DNA of 64,000 bases from Rhodopseudomonas julia (GTDB lineage: Bacteria; Pseudomonadota; Alphaproteobacteria; Rhizobiales; Afifellaceae): assembly GCF_030813515.1 (NCBI RefSeq), contig NZ_JAUSUK010000001.1, positions 1,736,001-1,800,000 on the forward strand, in the 5' to 3' direction. Of this stretch, positions 18,534-27,356 are shown piece after piece (position 1 is the stretch's first letter; every line of letters starts with the position of its first letter). A model generated the notes under the pieces. The model searched no databases. It was not told where the DNA came from and was given only the letters and a program-made list of their open reading frames with translations. The position numbers were made by a program, and so were the translations under genes.

Positions 18534-19888
18534 GCGACGAGCTGGCGCATCGTGGCGGCAAAACGCTGCCGGATTTCGGTGCGGGCGATATGGCGGCCGG
18601 CTTCGACCTTTTTCTCGCCACCGACATAGACATCGGCGATACCGGCCGGGCCGCCGGCAAAAATGTAGCTGTCGAGAAGCTGATCGTCCTCACGCCCGAC
18701 GAGTGTCGGATGGTCCTGATCAAGAACCACGATATCGGCGCGGCATCCGACTTCGAGACGCCCGATCGGACGGGCAAGCGCCTGGGCGCCGCCTGTCGCA
18801 GCGCCCTCGTAGAGCCGGCGGCCGGTGGAGAGGGCGGGCTCGCCGAGCACGTTTCTCGCGCGCTCCTTGAGGCGCTGCGAATATTCCAGCATGCGCAGTT
18901 CCTCTGCCGCGCTGATGAGGACATTGCTGTCGCTGCCGACGCCGAAGGCGCCCGAGGCAGACAGAAAACGGGTGCCGTCGAAAATGCCGTCGCCGAGGCT
19001 CGCTTCGGTGATCGGGCAGAGGCCCGCCACCGCCCCCGATCGCGCCAAGCCTTCGGTTTCTTCCGGCAGCATATGCGTGGCGTGGATGAGGCACCAGCGG
19101 CGGTCGAGCGCCACATTGTCGAGGAGCCATTCGACCGGACGTGCGCCAAGGGCCGCCACGCATTCCTCGACCTCTTTCGTCTGTTCGGCGGCGTGGATGT
19201 GGAACGGGCCGTCGGAAGAAAGTGTCAGAACGTCGTTGAAGATCTCCGGCCTGATGGCGCGCAGCGAATGCGGGGCGATGCCGATACGCGCATCGGGGAC
19301 CCTCTCAAGATGGGCGCGGGAGGCTTCGAGAAGGCGGGCGAAGCGTTCCGGGTCGTTGCCGAAGCGAAGCTGCGCCGGGCTCAGCGGCTCGCCGGCAAAG
19401 CCGTTCTCGCCATAAAAGACGGGGAGGAGCGTCAGGCCGATGCCGGTTGCCCGCGCCGCTTCGACGATGCGGCCGGCCATTTCGGCGATGTCGTTATAGG
19501 CGGACCCGCCCGGCGCATGGTGGAGATAGTGAAATTCGCCGAGCGCCGTGAAGCCGCCTTCGAGCATTTCCACGCAGGCCTGAGCGGCGATCGCCTCAAC
19601 GTCGTCCGGCGTCAGGCGCTCCAGGAAGGAATACATCACCTCGCGCCAGGTCCAGAAGGAATCGGCCCTCTCGCCGCGCCGTTCGGCAAGCCCCGCCATG
19701 CCGCGCTGGAAGCAATGGCTGTGCAGGTTCGGCAGGCCGGGGAGGGCGACGCCGAGGGCCACGCCGCCATCTCGTTGACCCGTCTCGATTTTTGCGATGG
19801 CGCCATCGTCGGCGACGTCGATCACAACATTCTCGGCCCAACCGGTCGGCAACAGAGCCTTATCGAAACGGAGCTTGATCATCGGCAT
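18530..19888 (-). CDS. hutF: Formimidoylglutamate deiminase
   Basis: A 452-residue amidohydrolase converting N-formimino-L-glutamate to N-formyl-L-glutamate and ammonia. The metal-binding motif is LPGLPNLHSHCFQRGMAG, followed by RIGIAPHSLRA, FHIHAAEQTKEVEEC, WCLIHATHM and VGSDSNVLISAAEELRMLEY. Together with hutG it defines the two-step branch of histidine degradation in place of direct formiminoglutamase. First gene of the leftward hutF-hutC operon; it diverges from hutI across a 53-bp gap with the operator. Confidence 0.95.
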   Translation of the reverse strand: MPMIKLRFDKALLPTGWAENVVIDVADDGAIAKIETGQRDGGVALGVALPGLPNLHSHCFQRGMAGLAERRGERADSFWTWREVMYSFLERLTPDDVEAIAAQACVEMLEGGFTALGEFHYLHHAPGGSAYNDIAEMAGRIVEAARATGIGLTLLPVFYGENGFAGEPLSPAQLRFGNDPERFARLLEASRAHLERVPDARIGIAPHSLRAIRPEIFNDVLTLSSDGPFHIHAAEQTKEVEECVAALGARPVEWLLDNVALDRRWCLIHATHMLPEETEGLARSGAVAGLCPITEASLGDGIFDGTRFLSASGAFGVGSDSNVLISAAEELRMLEYSQRLKERARNVLGEPALSTGRRLYEGAATGGAQALARPIGRLEVGCRADIVVLDQDHPTLVGREDDQLLDSYIFAGGPAGIADVYVGGEKKVEAGRHIARTEIRQRFAATMRQLVA

Positions 19889-19905
19889 TATCCTCGCTAG
19901 TCCTT

Positions 19906-19921
19906 ATTTGTATAGACAAAT
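19906..19921. promoter_or_regulatory. HutC-type operator between hutF and hutI
   Basis: A perfect dyad ATTTGTATAGACAAAT: 6-bp arms and a 4-base spacer, centred in the 53-bp gap between divergent hutF and hutI. The TTGTATA-ACAA form resembles known HutC sites. One dimer here could repress both operons until urocanate accumulates. Confidence 0.75.
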
Positions 19922-19941
19922 GATGAGAGCGAGGGAAGAGC

Positions 19942-21171
19942 TTGGCTGAACCTGTCGATCGTCTCTGGCGCAACGCGCGCATCGCCACGCTGGAACCCGG
20001 ATCGGGCGCCGAATCTGGTGATGGCGCGCTTGGCATCATCGAAGGTGGCGCGCTCGCCGCGAAAGACGGCAAGATCGTCTTCGTCGGCCGCGAGAGCGAG
20101 ATGCCCACCGTCGCCGCCCAAGAAACGTTCGATTGCGAGGGGCGGTTCATTCTTCCGGGCCTCATCGACTGTCACACGCATCTCGTTCATGGCGGCAACC
20201 GCGCCGCGGAATGGGAAATGCGGCTGAAGGGCGAGAGCTATGAGGCGATCGCCAAGGCCGGCGGCGGTATCGTCTCAACCGTGTCCGCGACGCGGGCCGC
20301 TTCGGAAGACGATCTCGTCCAATCGGCGCTGCCGCGCCTCGACACGCTCCTTGCCGAGGGCGTGACCACGATCGAGGTGAAATCCGGCTACGGCCTCAAT
20401 CCGGACGACGAAGTGAAGATGCTGCGGGCCGCAGGCCGGCTCGCAGAGCTCCGGGACGTCGATGTGGTGCGCACATTCTTGGGTGCGCATGCGCTGCCGC
20501 CGGAAGCGGAAGGCGACAAGGACGCCTATATCTCGCAAGTCTGCGAGCAGCAGCTGCCGCAGGTGGCGGCGGAAAAGCTCGCCGATGCGGTCGACGGCTT
20601 CTGCGAGGGGATCGCCTTCTCGCCGGAGCAGATCGCCAAAGTCTTTGCTGCCGCCAAAGGCTTCGGCCTGCCGCTGCGCCTCCATGCCGAACAGCTTTCC
20701 GATCTCGGCGGGGCGGCACTTGCCGCAAGCTATGGTGCGCTGTCGGCCGACCATCTTGAATATCTGGGCGATGACGGCATTGCCGCGATGGCCAAGGCGG
20801 GCACGGTCGCCGTGCTCTTGCCCGGCGCCTATTACTTCCTGCGCGAAAAACAATCGCCGCCGGTTGCGGCCTTGCGCAAGGCGGGCGTGCCGATCGCGAT
20901 CGCGACCGATTGCAATCCCGGCACCTCGCCGATGACTTCGTTGACCCTCACCATGAACATGGCCTGCACGCTCTTCCGTCTCACTCCGGAAGAGGCGATC
21001 GCCGGCGTTACCCGCGAAGCCGCAAAGGCGCTTGGGCGCGCGGCGCGGATCGGCACACTGGCCGAAGGAAAGGATTGCGATCTTGCGATTTTCGACATCG
21101 AGCATCCGGCGGAGCTTGCCTACCGCATCGGCTTCAATCCGCTCTGGCAGCGTGTGAGGCAGGGACGATGA
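19942..21171 (+). CDS. hutI: Imidazolonepropionase
   Basis: A 409-residue amidohydrolase opening imidazolone-5-propionate to formiminoglutamate, step 3 of histidine breakdown. It shows the zinc site [20 protein letters not shown], family block [37 protein letters not shown] and [11 protein letters not shown]. It starts at a TTG six bases after an AGGGAAGAG ribosome site; no ATG fits. Its stop overlaps hutH by 4 bp, so hutI and hutH are coupled. Confidence 0.96.
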   Translation: MAEPVDRLWRNARIATLEPGSGAESGDGALGIIEGGALAAKDGKIVFVGRESEMPTVAAQETFDCEGRFILPGLIDCHTHLVHGGNRAAEWEMRLKGESYEAIAKAGGGIVSTVSATRAASEDDLVQSALPRLDTLLAEGVTTIEVKSGYGLNPDDEVKMLRAAGRLAELRDVDVVRTFLGAHALPPEAEGDKDAYISQVCEQQLPQVAAEKLADAVDGFCEGIAFSPEQIAKVFAAAKGFGLPLRLHAEQLSDLGGAALAASYGALSADHLEYLGDDGIAAMAKAGTVAVLLPGAYYFLREKQSPPVAALRKAGVPIAIATDCNPGTSPMTSLTLTMNMACTLFRLTPEEAIAGVTREAAKALGRAARIGTLAEGKDCDLAIFDIEHPAELAYRIGFNPLWQRVRQGR

Positions 21172-22709
21172 CACAGCTCACTTTGACGCCCGGCGCCGTC
21201 ACGCTCGCCGAACTTGAACGCCTTTACCGCGACGGTCTCGATGCGGAGCTCGACCGCGCCTGCCGTCCGGCCGTCGAAGCCTCGCAGGCCCAAGTCGAAG
21301 CGGCTGCTGCCGGCGAGGCCGCCGTCTATGGCATCAATACGGGCTTCGGGAAGCTCGCCTCGACGCGTATTGCCCCCGCCGACACGGCGCAGCTGCAGCG
21401 CAATCTCATCCTGTCGCATTGTTGCGGCGTGGGCGAGGCGCTGCCCGCGCCGATCGTGCGGCTGATGATGGCGCTGAAGCTTCTGTCGCTCGGACGCGGC
21501 GCGTCCGGCGTGCGCTGGGAGATCATCGCCTGCCTGGAAGCGATGATGGCGAAGAACGTCGTTCCCGTCGTGCCGCGGCAGGGCTCGGTCGGCGCCTCCG
21601 GCGATCTTGCGCCGCTCGCCCATATGACGGCCGTGATGATCGGCGAGGGCGAAGCCATTTATGACGGAACGCGCATGGAAGGCGGCGCGGCCATGCGGGC
21701 GGCCGGGCTTCAGCCCGTCGTGCTCGGCCCGAAGGAAGGCCTCGCGCTCATCAACGGCACGCAATGTTCGACCGCGATGGCGCTTGCGGGTCTCTTTGGC
21801 GCCTGGCGGGCGGGCCTCACCTCGCTCGTGACGGGCGCGCTTTCCACCGATGCGGCGATGGGCTCTGCCGCGCCCTTCCGCGAAGAAATGCACACGCTGC
21901 GCGGCCAGCCGGGGCAGATCGCGGCGGCGGCGACGCTGCGGGCGCTGATGGCCGATTCGGAAATCCGGGAATCGCACCGCGAGGGTGATGAACGCGTGCA
22001 GGATCCTTATTGCCTCAGATGTCAGCCGCAGGTTGCCGGCGCTTGTCTCGACCTCCTGCGCCAGGCCGGAAACACGCTCAGGATCGAGGCGAATGCGGCC
22101 ACCGACAATCCGCTCGTTTTGACCGAGAGCGGCGACATCGTGTCGGGCGGCAATTTCCACGCCGAACCGGTGGCGTTCGCCGCCGATCAGATCGCGCTTG
22201 CCATCGCCGAGCTTGGTTCGATCGCACAGCGGCGCATCGCCATGCTGGTCAATCCGACGCTCTCCTTCGGACTGCCGGCGTTCCTGACGCCGAAGCCGGG
22301 TTTGAACTCGGGCTTCATGATCGCCGAGGTCACGGCGGCGGCGCTGATGAGCGAGAACAAGCAGCGTGCCAATCCCTGCTCCACCGATTCCACGCCGACG
22401 AGTGCCGACCAGGAAGACCATGTCTCCATGGCCGCCCACGGGGCGCGGCGGCTCGGCCCCATGAACCATAACCTTTCGCGTATCATCGGCATCGAATGGC
22501 TGGTGGCGGCGCAGGGCGTGGAGCTGCGTGCGCCGCTTCAAACCTCGCGCGCTTTGCAAAAGGCGTTGGCGCGGCTGCGTGATGCGGTGCCGGCGCTCGA
22601 GGATGATCGCTATCTTGCGCCCGATCTCGGTGCGGCGGCGGGCCTCGTGGAAGCGGGTGCGGCGCTTGAGGCATGCCGGGACGTGGCATTTCCCGATCTG
22701 GAGGGTTGA
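21168..22709 (+). CDS. hutH: Histidine ammonia-lyase
   Basis: A 513-residue lyase converting L-histidine to urocanate, the entry step and the source of the HutC inducer. The electrophilic MIO prosthetic group forms from the Ala-Ser-Gly in [15 protein letters not shown] (about residues 143-145). Other marks are [13 protein letters not shown], the [15 protein letters not shown] segment and NPLVL. The ATG lies inside the hutI stop (ATGA). The frame runs open for 86 codons upstream, but that part is a shadow of hutI. Confidence 0.97.
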   Translation: MTQLTLTPGAVTLAELERLYRDGLDAELDRACRPAVEASQAQVEAAAAGEAAVYGINTGFGKLASTRIAPADTAQLQRNLILSHCCGVGEALPAPIVRLMMALKLLSLGRGASGVRWEIIACLEAMMAKNVVPVVPRQGSVGASGDLAPLAHMTAVMIGEGEAIYDGTRMEGGAAMRAAGLQPVVLGPKEGLALINGTQCSTAMALAGLFGAWRAGLTSLVTGALSTDAAMGSAAPFREEMHTLRGQPGQIAAAATLRALMADSEIRESHREGDERVQDPYCLRCQPQVAGACLDLLRQAGNTLRIEANAATDNPLVLTESGDIVSGGNFHAEPVAFAADQIALAIAELGSIAQRRIAMLVNPTLSFGLPAFLTPKPGLNSGFMIAEVTAAALMSENKQRANPCSTDSTPTSADQEDHVSMAAHGARRLGPMNHNLSRIIGIEWLVAAQGVELRAPLQTSRALQKALARLRDAVPALEDDRYLAPDLGAAAGLVEAGAALEACRDVAFPDLEG

Positions 22710-22712
22710 TCC

Positions 22713-23516
22713 TTGCGCGATTTCATCACCGTCGGACGCGGCGGCTCACCGCTCATCCTGTCTTTTCCGCATACCGGTACGGCGATCCCGCCGGAGCTCG
22801 AGACGCGTCTCGTCAGCCGCGAGCGGGCCATCCTCGACACCGATTGGTGGATCGACCGGCTCTATGGCCCGATCGCCAAGCAGCTCGATGCAAGCATCGT
22901 CCACACCGTGATGTCGCGCAGCGTCATCGACGTCAATCGCGACCCGTCGGGCGCCTCGCTCTATCCCGGGCAGGCGACGACGGGGCTGGTGCCGAGCGAA
23001 ACCTTTGACGGCGAGCCGCTTTATCGGCCCGGCGAAGAACCGGACGCGGCGGAGATCGACGTGCGGCGCGAAACCTGGTTCGCACCCTATCACGCAGCGC
23101 TCGAAGCAGAGATCGCCCGCGTGAAGAGCCGGCACGGCTTTGCCGTTCTCTATGATTGCCATTCCATCCGTTCCGTCATTCCGCGCCTCTTCGAAGGCGA
23201 ATTGCCGGTCTTCAATATCGGCACCAATGAAGGGGCGAGCTGCGCGCCGGAAATGCAGGCGGCCGTCGCCGATATCTGCGCCGCCTCGGACTTTCCGAGC
23301 ATCGTCAACGGCCGCTTCAAGGGCGGCTGGATCACGCGCCATTACGGCCAGCCGGACGAGCACGTGCACGCGCTGCAGATGGAGATCGCCTGCCGAGGCT
23401 ACATGGACGAAGACCCCGTCGCCTGGAACGAGGAGAAGGCCGAGGCCTTGCGGTCCGTTCTGACGAAAGCCCTGACCGCCTTCCTCGTGGCGGCCAAAAC
23501 CAAGGAACAGAGCTGA
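22713..23516 (+). CDS. hutG: N-formylglutamate deformylase
   Basis: A 267-residue enzyme of the N-formylglutamate amidohydrolase family, hydrolysing N-formyl-L-glutamate to glutamate and formate, the last step after HutF. Family marks are [56 protein letters not shown] and [21 protein letters not shown], with His/Asp/Glu metal-ligand candidates. It starts at TTG behind a GGAGGG ribosome site, 3 bp after hutH. Confidence 0.95.
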   Translation: MRDFITVGRGGSPLILSFPHTGTAIPPELETRLVSRERAILDTDWWIDRLYGPIAKQLDASIVHTVMSRSVIDVNRDPSGASLYPGQATTGLVPSETFDGEPLYRPGEEPDAAEIDVRRETWFAPYHAALEAEIARVKSRHGFAVLYDCHSIRSVIPRLFEGELPVFNIGTNEGASCAPEMQAAVADICAASDFPSIVNGRFKGGWITRHYGQPDEHVHALQMEIACRGYMDEDPVAWNEEKAEALRSVLTKALTAFLVAAKTKEQS

Positions 23517-23520
23517 GCAC

Positions 23521-25191
23521 ATGAACCGTCTCGACAATGCCCGCAAGATTTCGAGCCCGCGGGGAACCGAGCTCACGGCCAAATCCTGGCTGACCGAAGC
23601 GCCGATGCGCATGCTGATGAACAATCTCGACCAGGAGGTTGCCGAAAAGCCGGAAAGCCTCGTCGTCTATGGCGGCATCGGGCGTGCGGCGCGCGACTGG
23701 GAGTCGTTTGACCGCATCGTGTCGACGCTGAAGGAGCTCGAAGCCGACGAGACGCTGCTCATCCAATCGGGCAAGCCGGTAGGCGTCTTCCGCACGCATG
23801 AAGATGCGCCGCGGGTGTTGATCGCCAATTCCAATCTCGTGCCGGCCTTTGCCAATTGGGAGCACTTCAACAAGCTCGATCGGGCCGGGCTGATGATGTA
23901 CGGCCAGATGACGGCCGGTTCGTGGATCTATATCGGCACGCAGGGCATCGTTCAGGGCACCTACGAGACCTTTGCCGAGATGGGCCGCCAGCATTACGGC
24001 GGCGACCTCTCCGGCCGCTGGATTCTGACCGGCGGGCTCGGCGGCATGGGCGGCGCGCAGCCGCTCGCCGCCACCATGGCAGGCGCCTCCATGCTGGCCG
24101 TCGAATGCCAGCAAAGCCGCATCGAGTTCCGCAAGCGCACCGGCTATGTCGACGAGATGACGCAGGATCTCGACGAGGCGCTCGCCATGATCGACCGTGC
24201 CTCCAAAGAGAAGAAGGCGATCTCCGTCGGGCTGCTCGGCAATGCCGCGGAAGTTTATCCCGAGCTCCTGCGCCGTGGCGTTCGCCCGGATGCCGTGACC
24301 GATCAGACCTCGGCGCATGATCCCCTGAACGGTTATCTGCCGGCGGGCTGGACGCTCGGCGAATGGGAAGAGCGACGCGAGAGCGATCCCGAGGGCGTCG
24401 AACAGGCGGCGAAGGAATCCATGCGGGCACAGGTGGAAGCCATGCTCGGCTGGTGGGATCAGGGCGTGCCGGTCGTCGATTACGGCAACAACATCCGCCA
24501 GCGCGCCAAGGAAGTTGGGCTTGAGCGCGCCTTCGACTTCCCGGGCTTCGTGCCGGCCTATATCCGCCCGCTCTTCTGCCGCGGCGTCGGGCCGTTCCGC
24601 TGGGCCGCACTTTCCGGCAATCCGGAGGACATCTTCAAGACCGACGCGAAGGTGAAGGAGCTCCTGCCGGACGACACGCATCTGCACAACTGGCTCGACA
24701 TGGCGAAGGAGCGCATCCACTTCCAGGGCCTTCCGTCTCGCATCTGCTGGGTCGGCCTCGGCGACCGCGACCGGCTCGGCCTTGCCTTCAACGAAATGGT
24801 GGCGAAGGGCGAGCTCGAAGCGCCGGTCGTCATCGGCCGCGATCATCTGGATTCCGGCTCGGTCGCCTCGCCGAACCGCGAGACGGAATCGATGCGGGAC
24901 GGCTCGGACGCCGTCTCCGACTGGCCGCTCCTCAATGCGCTTCTCAACTGTGCTTCTGGGGCGACCTGGGTGTCGATCCACCATGGCGGCGGGGTCGGCA
25001 TGGGCTGGTCGCAGCATTCCGGCCAGGTGATCGTCTGCGACGGCAGCGAGGCTGCGGCGCGGCGGATTGCGCGGGTTCTGTGGAACGATCCGGCGACCGG
25101 CGTCATGCGCCATGCCGATGCGGGCTATGAGGAAGCGCTCGCATGCGCCCGCGAGAAGGGCCTGAAGCTGCCGGGGATTTTGGGAAGCTAG
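23521..25191 (+). CDS. hutU: Urocanate hydratase
   Basis: A 556-residue urocanase adding water across urocanate to give imidazolone propionate, using tightly bound NAD+ as an electrophile. Conserved blocks are [39 protein letters not shown], the cysteine motif [20 protein letters not shown] and [20 protein letters not shown]. Last gene of hutI-hutH-hutG-hutU, 4 bp after hutG, and followed by a strong terminator. Confidence 0.97.
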   Translation: MNRLDNARKISSPRGTELTAKSWLTEAPMRMLMNNLDQEVAEKPESLVVYGGIGRAARDWESFDRIVSTLKELEADETLLIQSGKPVGVFRTHEDAPRVLIANSNLVPAFANWEHFNKLDRAGLMMYGQMTAGSWIYIGTQGIVQGTYETFAEMGRQHYGGDLSGRWILTGGLGGMGGAQPLAATMAGASMLAVECQQSRIEFRKRTGYVDEMTQDLDEALAMIDRASKEKKAISVGLLGNAAEVYPELLRRGVRPDAVTDQTSAHDPLNGYLPAGWTLGEWEERRESDPEGVEQAAKESMRAQVEAMLGWWDQGVPVVDYGNNIRQRAKEVGLERAFDFPGFVPAYIRPLFCRGVGPFRWAALSGNPEDIFKTDAKVKELLPDDTHLHNWLDMAKERIHFQGLPSRICWVGLGDRDRLGLAFNEMVAKGELEAPVVIGRDHLDSGSVASPNRETESMRDGSDAVSDWPLLNALLNCASGATWVSIHHGGGVGMGWSQHSGQVIVCDGSEAAARRIARVLWNDPATGVMRHADAGYEEALACAREKGLKLPGILGS

Positions 25192-25215
25192 GCTCTCCGG
25201 TCACGAGATGTCGAG

Positions 25216-25243
25216 AAGGCGGGCCGCGGCCCGCCTTTTCTTT
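25216..25243 (+). terminator. Terminator of the hutIHGU operon
   Basis: The perfect GC hairpin GGCGGGC/GCCCGCC with loop CGCG (25218-25235) is followed by TTTTCTTT, 25 bp after the hutU stop. Confidence 0.88.
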
Positions 25244-25273
25244 GCGTGCTGTTTTGTGGGCCCCAGCCGATTG

Positions 25274-25765
25274 TCATTCGACCCAGAGGCCGCGGCTCTT
25301 GTGCCAGCCTTCGAGCGATTCCTCGGGGTATGCGTCGAATGTCTGGTCGTTCGGGCCGATATCGGGCACCACCCAGTTCGCCTTCGAGCCGAGCATGAGA
25401 TGCACGCGCTCCGGCGGGATCGGGAGCTCGCTGTCGATCGCCGAGGCGAAGGGATGGATGAGCTCCGGCCAGGTCGGATCGAAGAGCCAGAGCGCGGTGG
25501 CGCAATGGCGGCAGAAATTGCGTTCTCCCGTCGAGATTTCGCAATGTCCGCCGCGATCGATTTCGGCGCGGAAGACGGCGATCGCATCGCGGCCTTCCAC
25601 CTTCAGCGTGGCGGCAATGCCGCCGAGATTGATGGCGTAACCGCCGCCGCCGGCCGTCTTGCGGCAGATGGAGCAATAGCAGAGCTGATAAGGCTGGGGC
25701 GTGTGGCTTTCGACGGAAAAGTGCACCGCGCCGCAGCGGCACGAGCCTTTCAGGGTCATTGGCAT
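25274..25765 (-). CDS. GFA family protein (Mss4-like zinc fold)
   Basis: A 163-residue protein of the glutathione-dependent formaldehyde-activating enzyme family. Its beta-tent fold binds zinc through Cys residues seen as GSCRCGAVHF, CYCSICRKTAGG and NFCRHCATALW. Family members are named for glutathione-formaldehyde adduct formation, but most, this one included, are unproven. The ATG follows a GAGGAG ribosome site. It converges with hutU, whose terminator lies between them. Confidence 0.85.
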   Translation of the reverse strand: MPMTLKGSCRCGAVHFSVESHTPQPYQLCYCSICRKTAGGGGYAINLGGIAATLKVEGRDAIAVFRAEIDRGGHCEISTGERNFCRHCATALWLFDPTWPELIHPFASAIDSELPIPPERVHLMLGSKANWVVPDIGPNDQTFDAYPEESLEGWHKSRGLWVE

Positions 25766-26110
25766 GGCTGTCTCCTCGTAAAGGGCCTTGTTTCACTCCG
25801 GCATCTAGGACGGCGCGGCGCCGTCGCGAGGGGAGGGCATGGCGCCGCCGCCTTTGAGCGCCCTGCGCCCCCGCCACGCCTCGTGCCTGCAGGCCCGGCC
25901 GCTGCGGCTTGATGCGTCGCGTTGGGGGCTCCGGTTCGGAAGCCGGCAAAGTCAATGATTTCGCGGCGTTTGGCGCCTTGCCTCCTTGCAAGTCTTGCCA
26001 CAATCATTTCATAACGACGCGTTGCAGCACCCGGAGGACGGACCTCAGGCAACCTTTGCCGGTGACGCTTTGATTGTCCGAAACCTCTTTATTCCATTCA
26101 GGATGATGAC
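25766..26110. other. Gap between the GFA gene and phyR, 345 bp
   Basis: The divergent upstream regions of the GFA gene and phyR. No EcfG-type GGAAC-N16-CGTT promoter is seen on either strand here, unlike downstream of phyR. No NepR-like ORF, RNA gene or strong hairpin is seen. Confidence 0.45.
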
Positions 26111-26893
26111 ATGTCGCTAGTCGCCAACACCGCGCCCCACCTACCTTATCTGCGTCGCTTCGCCCGCGCGTTGACGGGCGGCCAGAAGAGCGGAGACGCT
26201 TATGTGGTTTCCGTGCTGGAGGCGCTCGTCGAGGATCCCGATTCCTTCAATTCCGATAACGACCCGCGGGTTGAGCTCTTCAAGGCCTTCTGCCGCTACT
26301 GGAATTCGGTCGATATCAATCTGAAGGAAGACACGGTCGATCCGAGTGGCGACCCGTCCGTGCGGCGGCTGGAGGCGATCACGCCGCTGCCGCGCCAGGC
26401 GTTTCTGTTGATGTCTGTGGAAGATTTCTCCGCCGGAGAGACGGCCGAAATCCTCGGCAAGTCGGAAGAGGAAGTCTCCCGCCTCGTCGACCAGGCCGGC
26501 CGCGAAATCGCCGAACAGGTGGCGACCGACGTCCTCATCATCGAGGACGAGCCGCTGATCGCCATGGATATCGAGACACTTGTGAAGACGCTCGGCCACA
26601 GCGTGACCGGTGTCGCCCGCACGCATTCGGAGGCCATCAAGGCGGTGGAAGATCATCGCCCGGGGCTGGTCCTTGCCGATATTCAGCTCGCCGACGGCAG
26701 CTCCGGTCTCGATGCCGTCAACGAAATGCTGCAGTCGTTTTCCGTGCCTGTCGTTTTCATCACCGCCTATCCGGAGCGGCTTTTGACCGGCGAGCGGCCG
26801 GAGCCGGCCTTCCTCATCACCAAGCCGTTCCAGCCGGACACGGTGAAAGCGGTGATCAGCCAGGCTTTGTTCTTCGAGCGCCGCGCCGGCTAA
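26111..26893 (+). CDS. phyR: General stress response regulator PhyR
   Basis: A 260-residue anti-anti-sigma response regulator of Alphaproteobacteria. The N-terminal half (residues 1-135) is a sigma-like domain mimicking EcfG (region 4 part: LPRQAFLLMSVEDFSAGETA, ILGKSEEEVSRLV). The C-terminal half is a receiver with Glu145-Asp146, phosphoacceptor Asp190 in LVLADIQLADGSSG, FITAYPERLL, and Lys238 in ITKPFQP. Once phosphorylated, PhyR sequesters the anti-sigma NepR and frees EcfG. nepR and ecfG, usually adjacent, are not in the window. Here phyR sits next to a candidate EcfG-driven sRNA and an HWE kinase that could phosphorylate it. Confidence 0.96.
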   Translation: MSLVANTAPHLPYLRRFARALTGGQKSGDAYVVSVLEALVEDPDSFNSDNDPRVELFKAFCRYWNSVDINLKEDTVDPSGDPSVRRLEAITPLPRQAFLLMSVEDFSAGETAEILGKSEEEVSRLVDQAGREIAEQVATDVLIIEDEPLIAMDIETLVKTLGHSVTGVARTHSEAIKAVEDHRPGLVLADIQLADGSSGLDAVNEMLQSFSVPVVFITAYPERLLTGERPEPAFLITKPFQPDTVKAVISQALFFERRAG

Positions 26894-26995
26894 GGCAGAG
26901 GCGGCCGGAGGGGGCTCAGAACCCCGTCCGGCGCGAGGGCGCGCGCGCTGCAGGCGGCCTTCGCAAAAAAAATCGCAGCCCGTCGTTTTTTTTCC

Positions 26996-27020
26996 GGAAC
27001 CTTCCTTCGGGACCCTCGTT
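26996..27020 (+). promoter_or_regulatory. EcfG-type promoter of the candidate sRNA
   Basis: GGAAC (26996-27000), a 16-base spacer and CGTT (27017-27020), an exact match to the EcfG/sigma-T consensus. It is preceded by a T8 tract and a phased A8 tract (26965-26972). The transcript would begin near 27027. Confidence 0.8.
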
Positions 27021-27026
27021 GTGGGT

Positions 27027-27151
27027 CCATAAGTAAGAGTTACGGAAACGGCGGGCGCGCCTCCTCTTCCCCCCTTTGCCCCAGCGTCCGCTGTTTCCGT
27101 CAACTTTCACAGCAGCAAAAAACCGGCCTCCGCAGGGAGGCCATTTTTTTT
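27027..27151 (+). ncRNA. Predicted EcfG-dependent small RNA beside phyR
   Basis: A free-standing transcription unit of about 125 nt: EcfG promoter, a long hairpin, a single-stranded linker and a terminator. The hairpin pairs 27042-27058 with 27084-27100 (17 bp, two of them G-U), starting ACGGAAAC/GTTTCCGT. Its 25-base loop (27059-27083) is 22/25 pyrimidine with 15 C, and includes CCTCCT, complementary to a Shine-Dalgarno sequence. An exposed C-rich loop under EcfG control is the layout described for the Caulobacter stress sRNA GsrN; homology is not shown. No credible ORF fits: the minus-strand ORF across it lacks a ribosome site. The exact 5' end is inferred. Confidence 0.68.
27125..27151 (+). 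terminator. Terminator of the candidate sRNA
   Basis: A perfect 7-bp stem GGCCTCC/GGAGGCC with loop GCAG, then ATTTTTTTT. It is a strong rho-independent terminator and the only one between phyR and the HWE kinase, so it may also end phyR transcripts. Confidence 0.9.
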
Positions 27152-27274
27152 ATTCCGTCTCGCACCGCTCGTGCCGCCTTGGCTTTTCAGTCTCCATCGG
27201 GAGAGGTGAGAGAAGGGCTTGCCCCTCGCGGCCGCTTTGCGGTCTGTTGTGGCGAATTATCACTGTCATGGAGG

Positions 27275-27299
27275 GGAACCCGTTGAGCCGCGTATCGTT
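27275..27299 (+). promoter_or_regulatory. EcfG-type promoter of the HWE kinase
   Basis: GGAAC (27275-27279), 16 bases, CGTT (27296-27299): a second exact consensus match. It lies about 58 bp before the GTG start chosen for the kinase and implies that starts upstream of about 27305 cannot be used from this promoter. Confidence 0.78.
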
Positions 27300-27356
27300 G
27301 TGCCGAGGACTGACCTCCGGTATGACCTGTCTCATGTATTTTCGGTGTTTTGGGCC

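Noticed and set aside
20910-21167. N-terminal extension of HutH
   Set aside because: The extra 86 codons are hutI in another frame; HutH similarity begins at the ATG overlapping the hutI stop.
26904-26932. GC-rich hairpin right after phyR as its terminator
   Set aside because: The stem has a mismatch and is followed by GC-rich sequence, not T residues; the T8 tract is over 50 bases further on, next to the EcfG promoter.
26916-27110. Minus-strand 64-residue ORF across the candidate sRNA
   Set aside because: No ribosome site, very Arg/Lys/Gly-rich composition typical of an antisense shadow, and it crosses a promoter and a structured RNA.
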